Assembly (NCBI GenBank): GCA_022225965.2
Contig: JAKJXP020000024.1
Location: 248,001-312,000 of the forward strand
From: Diatrype stigma
Lineage: Eukaryota > Ascomycota > Sordariomycetes > Xylariales > Diatrypaceae
Direction of reading: 5' to 3'
Length of the DNA stretch: 64,000 bases
Below the pieces are notes generated by a model. That model saw nothing but the letters and a program-made list of their open reading frames with translations, was not told the origin of the DNA and ran no database searches. Of the stretch, positions 58,014 through 64,000 are shown piece after piece. A program made the position numbers and the translations under genes. Numbering within the stretch: position 1 is the stretch's first letter; each line of letters opens with the position of its first letter.

Positions 58014-59531
58014 ATGCACTTTTTACCACTCCTAACCGTAGCTCTGTCGACTGTGTCTTTCGCTATTCCAAGCGGGGCTAGTACGCTTGAGAAACCCCAA
58101 AGGCTTTCGGGGTCGATTTCCTTGCAAGAGGGTGATCTGCTTACGTTCAATTACTCTACGGATTCCTCGGACTCTAGCAACTGGATAGGAGTGTATTACT
58201 CCTCCGGTGGCGGTCCCGTGAACCAGGCCCACGTGGCGGACTGTCCGACCTGGGAGTACGCACCGGGTACCGAGGGCCAGGTCGAAATCAGCATCGACCC
58301 CCTAAGATCGGGGCGGTACACGGTATTCTACCTTGCTAGCGATGGCTACGAGTGGCTAGCAGAGCCAATCGAGATCAGCTTGTCCATCGGTAGTGGTCCG
58401 CTCTCATTCGTGGTTGACGACGTGACGCTTGGAAACGCCCGGCAGGGCGACCCTTTCGAAGCACGCGTAGGTGGTCTGGCCATCGGCGCTAATGCGACCG
58501 TGGAATTTTCAAAGACGGCTGGTGATGGCTGGATCGAGATTTCTTCGAATGGCACGGTGTCCGGGACACCACCAGAGGCTTCAGGCGAGCAGGGTGTGGC
58601 CACAGTTCGGGCCAGTGCATCAGATGGTTCCACTGCAGATCTGAGTGTCACCATCCCGATTCGGGATGCCGGATCGCCCATCGTGGACGAGCTGCGCGTG
58701 TTGAGCTTTAACCTCTGGCATGGTGGCTCACAGGTGAAGAATTACCACGAGAAGCAGGTGCGGTTCCTGCTGGAGAACAACATCGACGTGGCCGGCCTGG
58801 AGGAGGCGAATGACCCCGACACTAGGCGCATAGCCGAGGGCGTAGGCTACTACTACTGGCAGAGCGCGGCGAGCACCGGCGTCATCAGCCGCTTCCCGAT
58901 CACGGAGGTATACGAGGAGTTGAGCAACTCAGGCGGTGTGCACGTCGCCGTCGACGGGGACTCCCTGCAGCTGAATCTGTGGGTGGTGCACTTGGGATAC
59001 ACCCCATACGGCCCGTACGACTTCTGCTACGACCAGATGACCGTTGAAGAGGTTATCGAGCGCGAGGGCGAGTCCGGCCGCACCCAGCAGATGGCCGACA
59101 CGCTCAACGCCATGGCCGAGCAGCTGGATGCCGCGTCCACCGTCCCCGTGGTGCTTCTGGGCGACACCAATGCGCCGTCGCATCTGGATTGGATCGAGGA
59201 GCTGCGGGAGAAGAACTGCGGCTATGCCGATGTCCCTTGGCCGACCTCAAAACAGCCTATTGATGCTGGCCTCACCGACTCCTTCCGAGAGGCGCACCCG
59301 GATCCTGCCAGCGTCCAGGGGACGACATGGTCCCCACTGTTCCCGTTCCATGACGGGACCACGGGTGAAAAGGAGCCGCAGGACCGGATTGATTTTATTT
59401 ACTATACCGGGGATTTGACGGTCGTGGAGTCTTCAGACTTGGTAGTGGGTAATCCGCAACCGTCTCCGAACCACGGTAATAACGAGTGGACGTCGGATCA
59501 TAGAGCGTTGCTTACCGTCTTCGGCTTTTAA
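58014..59531 (+). CDS. Secreted endonuclease/exonuclease/phosphatase-fold protein
   Basis: A single exon encodes 505 residues from M58014, which opens a good signal peptide (MHFLPLLTVALSTVSFA); the ATG at 57975 is less suitable. Residues about 30-130 form a beta-rich module (NWIGVYY..YTVFYLASDGYEWLAEP) like the N-terminal domain of purple acid phosphatases. Residues about 135-220 form a cadherin/Ig-like repeat (GTVSGTPPEASGEQGVATV). The EEP catalytic domain follows from about 225: LRVLSFNLWHGG, then GLEEAN, LGDTNAPSHLDW, DRIDFIYYTG and a C-terminal SDHRALLTVF with the catalytic histidine. The fold hydrolyses phosphodiesters (DNA, RNA, sphingomyelin or inositol phosphates); the substrate is uncertain. 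Extracellular action is inferred from the signal peptide. Confidence 0.9.
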   Translation: MHFLPLLTVALSTVSFAIPSGASTLEKPQRLSGSISLQEGDLLTFNYSTDSSDSSNWIGVYYSSGGGPVNQAHVADCPTWEYAPGTEGQVEISIDPLRSGRYTVFYLASDGYEWLAEPIEISLSIGSGPLSFVVDDVTLGNARQGDPFEARVGGLAIGANATVEFSKTAGDGWIEISSNGTVSGTPPEASGEQGVATVRASASDGSTADLSVTIPIRDAGSPIVDELRVLSFNLWHGGSQVKNYHEKQVRFLLENNIDVAGLEEANDPDTRRIAEGVGYYYWQSAASTGVISRFPITEVYEELSNSGGVHVAVDGDSLQLNLWVVHLGYTPYGPYDFCYDQMTVEEVIEREGESGRTQQMADTLNAMAEQLDAASTVPVVLLGDTNAPSHLDWIEELREKNCGYADVPWPTSKQPIDAGLTDSFREAHPDPASVQGTTWSPLFPFHDGTTGEKEPQDRIDFIYYTGDLTVVESSDLVVGNPQPSPNHGNNEWTSDHRALLTVFGF

Positions 59532-60257
59532 AGGCATAATAAGAGTGTCCCCATGGTGATGACGAGAGAAGAATCTCGGATCAGAATTACCAAACCAATA
59601 ACTAGTTTCAGAATGATGACAATTGCGGGTTTCGATTGGTGGAAACTCGTATATGCCGGCCTTTCTGTAGGCCAAGATAATAGTTTGGAAGCTAGAGATG
59701 CGCTTTCAGTTGATTCCCGACAAACAACTTTGAACTAAGCCGTAGAATAGACGTCATAGCCCCCTTTTTCCAATAGTACATACTTGAGTCTGGTTTCCGT
59801 TTCTCCGAATCTCGGAGTCGGAACCGGTTAAGTGGACCAGCGTGCCGCCCACGGGAAACAATCCCTGCCATGCTCTGGGTAGCAGAGAGGGGGGAGACTG
59901 CGTTGGTTGTTTGTTATCGGCTTATTATATGAGACCATCTTGGTTTATTCGGCATGTTTGTTTAACTCTGTCACGATCTGATTCAAAGGTGTCTGAAACG
60001 TGGCTCGTCGGTTCCTGTAAATAATAGACAGAGAACCCCGCGCTGTTCTGCCGTTCACTACTTACACACCTAGATACATGAAACTCTAGCACAGTATAAG
60101 TCCCGACCCCTGTGCTGTCCCGCGCGGGGCACATAAACGGATCTTCCCGCACGCCCTCACCTATCATTTGCGCTCCCATTTCTAGAGGCATACATAGGTG
60201 TCAAAGAAGAGAAAGGAAGTTAGTAGTCAGCAGTCTGCTCACTCTTCAAGCTTCAAG
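59532..60257. other. Intergenic upstream of GGT-like gene
   Basis: This is the 3' flank of the EEP gene and the promoter of the GGT-like gene. No gene, RNA or clear repeat is seen. Confidence 0.5.
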
Positions 60258-62637
60258 ATGCCGCTGAGCGCCCCCGACTCCGTCTTCCCTCCGCCTTCCA
60301 ACGAATTCGCCAAATTCGCCAGTCGCAGAAGCGTTGTTCACAGCACGAAAGGAATCGTGTCGTGCACCCAGCCTCTGGCGGCAAAATGCGGCATCGAGGT
60401 GCTAGAAGCGGGCGGGAACTGTGTTGTGAGTATATAATTGTCTTCCAATGCTTCTATCTTTCTATGCGCGTTTACTTACATGGATAGGATGCCGCGGTGG
60501 CCGTAGGTGAGTTTACTGCTGACCCAGCTTATAAATACATATAAGCATTACGAGCTCCATAGCCGTGTACAAACAGCTTCCAATCCGACGCCTAAGAGGT
60601 CGTGCGCCACTATGAAATGAAGTCCCACGGCTAACCAAACCAGCCGCCGCGCTCAACATGACCGAGCCGTGCAGCACGGGGATCGGCGGGGATATGTTCT
60701 GCCTGTTCTACGACGCGGCTACGAAGAAGGTGTCGGCGCTCAACGGGTCCGGCCGCGCGGGCGCCAAGTGCACGCTCAAGACGATCCGGGCCTCGCTGGG
60801 CCTGCCGCCCGATGGCACCGGCGGCAAGATCCCCAAGAACAGCGTGCACGCCGTGACGGTCCCTGGCGCCGCCGCGGGCTGGTGCGACGCCGTCGAGCGC
60901 TTCGGCAGCGGCAAGCTGTCGATGGAGCGGATCCTGCGCCCCGCCATCGAGCTCGGCGAGAAGGGATTCCCCGTGTCGGAGATCACGGCGCATTTCGTGA
61001 GTATATAAACCCTTGTTTCCGGCCTCCAACCCCCCTTCTTGAGTGCCCCCTTCTCCACATTATCACCTACAAGTGTGCCGAATCGTTTGCGATATGATGT
61101 ATATACCATGTTATATCAACATCAATGTCAAGGCTCATACGTACCCCCCCCCCCCCCCCCCTTCCTCGCGCACGCGCACTCACATCTGCCACAGTGGAAA
61201 AATTCTGAAGCGAAAATCCGGAACGCATCGCCCAACGGCGCCGAAATGCTGAAAGTGGACCCAACGGCGCCCGACGGGGCGCGCGCGCCCCGCGCGGGCG
61301 AGATCATGAAGAACCCGACGCTGGCGCAGACGTTCCGAACGCTGGCGGCCGAGGGAAAGTCGGGGTTCTACACGGGGCGGATCGCCGAGGCGCTGGTGGG
61401 CGTGGTGCGGGACCTGGGGGGCCACCTGGAGCTCGGCGATTTGGAGCACCACCTCGAGACGGGCAGCGAGTCCGTCGATCCCATCAGTCTCAAGCTGCGG
61501 GGACTGGGGGTCGCAGAGCGGTTGCGGGAGGGCATCATCCGCGATGGTGGTGACGGTGGTGGTGGCGAGAAGGAAGGGGAGGAGGGAGGAGAGGGAGAGG
61601 AAGAAAAAGAAAAAGAAAAAGAAGAAAAGGAGGACATAGGCCTCGAGGTCTGGGAGCACCCGCCCAACGGCCAGGGCATCGTGGCGCTGATGGCGCTCGG
61701 CATCATACAGGAGCTGGAGCGGGCGGGGCGGATCCCGCGGTTCGGCGCGGCCGACTTCAACACGGCGCCGTACCTGCACGCCATCATCGAGGCGCTGCGC
61801 CTCGCGTTCGCGGACGCGGCGTGGTTCGTGACGGACCCGGACGTCTCGGCGGTGCCCACGGCCGAGCTCATCTCCGAGGCGTACCTGGCCGAGCGCGCGA
61901 AGCTGTTCTCGGCCGACCGGGCGTGCGGGGTGCCGGCGCACGGGTCGCCGGCGCTGCGCAGCGCCGACACGGTCTACTTCGCGGTGTCGGACCCGGCCGG
62001 CAACGCCGTCAGCTTCATCAACAGCAACTACGGCGGGTTCGGGACGTGCATCGTGCCGCCGGGCTGCGGCTTCACGCTGCAGAACCGCGCGGCCAACTTC
62101 TCGCTCGACCGCGGCCACCCCAACGTGCTGGCGCCCCGCAAGCGGCCCTACCACACCATCATCCCCGCGGCCGCGACGACCTTCGGCCTCGGCGACGGCG
62201 GCTCCCTGCACAGCGTGTTCGGCGTCATGGGCGGGTTCATGCAGCCGCAGGGCCACGTGCAGGTGCTGCTGGGCCAGGTGGTGGGCGGGCTGTCGCCGCA
62301 GCAGGCGCTGGACGCGCCGCGCGTGTGCATCGGGGCGGGGCTGCCGACGCGGAAGAGGAAGCGCGCGGGCAGCCAGGACCCGGACTCGCAGCAGCAGGAG
62401 GGGGCCGACGAGGTCACGCGCGACTTGACGGTGTACTGCGAGGAGGGCCTGCCGGCGGAGACGGTCGAGGGCCTCCGCCGGCTCGGCCACGATACCAAGG
62501 TCCTGAGCGGCGCGCTGCGGAGCAAGTTCGGCCGCGGGCAGATCATCCGGTGGAGCGTCGATCCCGTGGAGAAGGATATCGGCGTCTGGTCTGCGGGCAG
62601 CGATATGCGGGGGGACGGCGCAGCATATCCGCTGTGA
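60258..62637 (+). CDS. Gamma-glutamyltranspeptidase-like Ntn hydrolase
   Basis: There are four exons, 60258-60425, 60488-60506 (a 19-bp microexon), 60644-60996 and 61195-62637; the product is 660 residues. The microexon joins GGNCV to DAAVAVAAALNMTEP, the family's GGNAxDAAVAxxxxLxVxEP signature. GIGGDMFCLFYDA, NGSGRAG and VHAVTVPGAAAGWCDA follow. The predicted autocleavage threonine is about T439 in SADTVYFAVSDPAGNAVSF, and NYGGFGTCIVPPGCGFTLQNR is the following core. This resembles the bacterial/fungal GGT-like group without an obvious signal peptide rather than classic secreted GGT. An acidic glycine/glutamate/lysine insertion (about residues 296-330) replaces a loop. The group cleaves or transfers gamma-glutamyl or related acyl groups; the exact substrate is unknown. 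It is strongly GC-rich. Confidence 0.9.
61144..61161. repeat. Poly-C run in GGT-like intron 3
   Basis: Eighteen consecutive C residues lie inside the 198-bp third intron of the GGT-like gene, about 35 bp before the acceptor site. The run length is easily miscounted by sequencing, but it does not touch the coding frame under the exon model given. Confidence 0.9.
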
Positions 62638-63131
62638 GTGGGTGTGGGATTGGGATTGGCGGTGGCTATGGGTATAACTGGAAATGGGAGTGGGAGTGGG
62701 AGTGGAAACTTCGGATCTGTTGACTGGAGCGTATGATCTCGACCAGGAGAGGAGAAAAGGGGCTCAAACACTTGAGTGTTATACCGGCACACAGGATAGA
62801 AGTAGGACAGAAGTAGTGGTCAAATATGTTAATAGATGCGCATATACCCAACAGCATCCACCAACAAGTGCTCTCTTATAATCGTGCGTAATGTGATATC
62901 ACAGTGAGTAGCCATTCATTCATTTCTATTATAAGATGTAGCCTGCTTGCCTGCTTCCCGCAATGCAATTTTCAAAATCGCACTATTGTAGCATAGCCAT
63001 GGAGGGATCGATCGATCATAACAACTGTACACCAGAAATTCTCTCGTATCAATCGTTCACCCTGTCTACCAGCCAGTGCATATGCGATCTTCTGTCATTA
63101 TCCCCACCCACATCCCCTTTCATCGTATTCC
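62638..63131. other. Intergenic between convergent genes
   Basis: These are the 3' flanks of the GGT-like gene (plus) and the glutaredoxin gene (minus). A short tggga/gtggga-type microsatellite lies at about 62683-62705. Nothing else is seen. Confidence 0.5.
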
Positions 63132-63919
63132 CTAGTTCGACTCATTAGGACCCGCCTCGGAACCTTCCAGAGGTGCCAGAACGGCCTTCTCCTCGAGCAG
63201 CTTAGCTAATGAGCCGTCTTGGTGCATCGAAACGAGGATATCGCAGCCGCCGACGAACTCCTTGTCAAGGTACAACTGCGGTATGGTGGGCCAGTCGGAG
63301 AACTCTTTGATGCCTACATGCCGCAAGATATGTCAGTTAGTCGATTCTTGAGCTGCTCTTACAACAAAACCGATAGCAATAACTACCATCACCAGCACAA
63401 CTCTGCCACCACTACCACTACCAACTTCGCAAGGAAAAGAGAGTCAAGAACAAAGGTGCAGCATGACTCCGCAGCGCAACACCCAACATCACATACCATC
63501 TCTCAGCTCCGGATCCTCCAAGACGTTGAAGGCGGCGAACTTGTTCGGGTCGACGCCCTGCAGACCGAGGATCTGGACACTTGCACGCGAGAACCCGCAC
63601 TGGGGCATCTCGGGGGTGCCCTTCATGAAGAGCACGACGGGGGCCGAGGCGACGGCCTTCTCGATGGCCTGTCGTGTTTGGTCTGAGAGCAGGCGCTGCT
63701 GGAACCGGGAGAGGAACGGGGAGGAGAGGGGGTTGGCGGCGGCTGTCTGTCGGGCGAGGGGCCGGGGTGCTACCTGCCGGAAGGTCTGCGATCGTCGGGA
63801 AGGTCTAGGTTAGCTGGGCGCTCGACTTCTCTCGGCGACGAGAGTTACCTGGTTACAGGAGCCATGTGGGATGAGGGAGGGGCTTGACTTACGGCAGTCA
63901 ATGCTCGGCGCGTGAACAT
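63132..63919 (-). CDS. Mitochondrial monothiol glutaredoxin (Grx5 type)
   Basis: There are three exons, 63919-63893 (27 bp), 63785-63497 and 63313-63132, with introns of 107 and 183 bp; the product is 165 residues. The N-terminal 40 residues are rich in arginine and alanine with no acids ([20 protein letters not shown]), a typical mitochondrial presequence. The glutaredoxin domain has [14 protein letters not shown] with the single active-site cysteine C72. The glutathione-binding parts follow: [15 protein letters not shown] and a C-terminal EFVGGCDIL. Grx5 carries [2Fe-2S] clusters bound with glutathione between two monomers and passes them to later steps of mitochondrial iron-sulfur assembly. 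All expected residues are present, so it should be functional. Confidence 0.95.
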
Positions 63920-64000
63920 TGTGTGGTTGTGTGCCTGTGGGGTTTTCTAGAAGAACAATAGTCACCCGTAAACCGACTGTCTACGCGTTGAATATCTCGG

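Noticed and set aside
61180..62490. 436-codon minus-strand frame over the GGT-like gene
   Set aside because: It is an antisense shadow of GC-rich coding DNA. Its composition is Arg/Pro/Ala-biased and it has no motif.
1..64000. CRISPR arrays, bacterial operons or ribosome-binding sites
   Set aside because: Spliced genes, RIP signature and protein families show nuclear fungal DNA; no regularly spaced repeat array is present.

Overview
This window looks like nuclear DNA of a filamentous ascomycete (Pezizomycotina, probably a sordariomycete). Genes carry short introns (about 48-235 bp) with GT..AG ends and CTAAC/CTGAC-like branch sites. Protein families are typically fungal: fungalysin, GH76, LysM chitinase, SUR7-like, TRI5-type terpene cyclase. 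Two long AT-rich blocks have the CpA-poor, TpA-rich look of repeat-induced point mutation (RIP). The species cannot be named from the sequence alone.

Layout. 1-11400 is an AT-rich, gene-free block of decayed LTR retrotransposons; at least two Ty3/gypsy-type pol relics can still be read on the minus strand, and a small, less decayed repeat element lies at 2038-2505. 11601-29788 is a gene island: SUR7/PalI-like membrane protein (-), fungalysin metalloprotease (-), 2OG-Fe(II) oxygenase (-), C-terminally anchored unknown protein (-), GC-rich intronless DUF4804-like protein (-), PRELI/MSF1 protein (+) and GH76 mannanase-like protein (+). 30900-34300 is a second AT-rich block with a GC-rich repeat island near 33240-33540. 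34486-63919 is a second gene island: orphan protein (+), 644-residue multi-pass membrane protein (-), a foldback (MITE-like) element, large LysM/CBM18/GH18 chitinase (+), small secreted eight-cysteine protein (-), S10 serine carboxypeptidase (-), CorA-like pseudogene fragment (-), FAD-linked oxidoreductase (+), M20-like amidohydrolase (+), TRI5-type terpene cyclase (+), secreted endonuclease/exonuclease/phosphatase-fold protein (+), gamma-glutamyltranspeptidase-like protein (+) and mitochondrial monothiol glutaredoxin (-).

How the genes may work together. Six products are predicted to be secreted (fungalysin, GH76, chitinase, eight-cysteine protein, carboxypeptidase, EEP protein). All lie between or beside RIP blocks, a setting often seen for host- or competitor-interaction genes. 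The FAD oxidoreductase, M20-like enzyme and terpene cyclase form a possible small terpenoid locus, though no P450, transporter or regulator is visible beside them. Exon models were built by hand. For each spliced gene the exon lengths sum to a whole number of codons and the reading frame continues across every junction.
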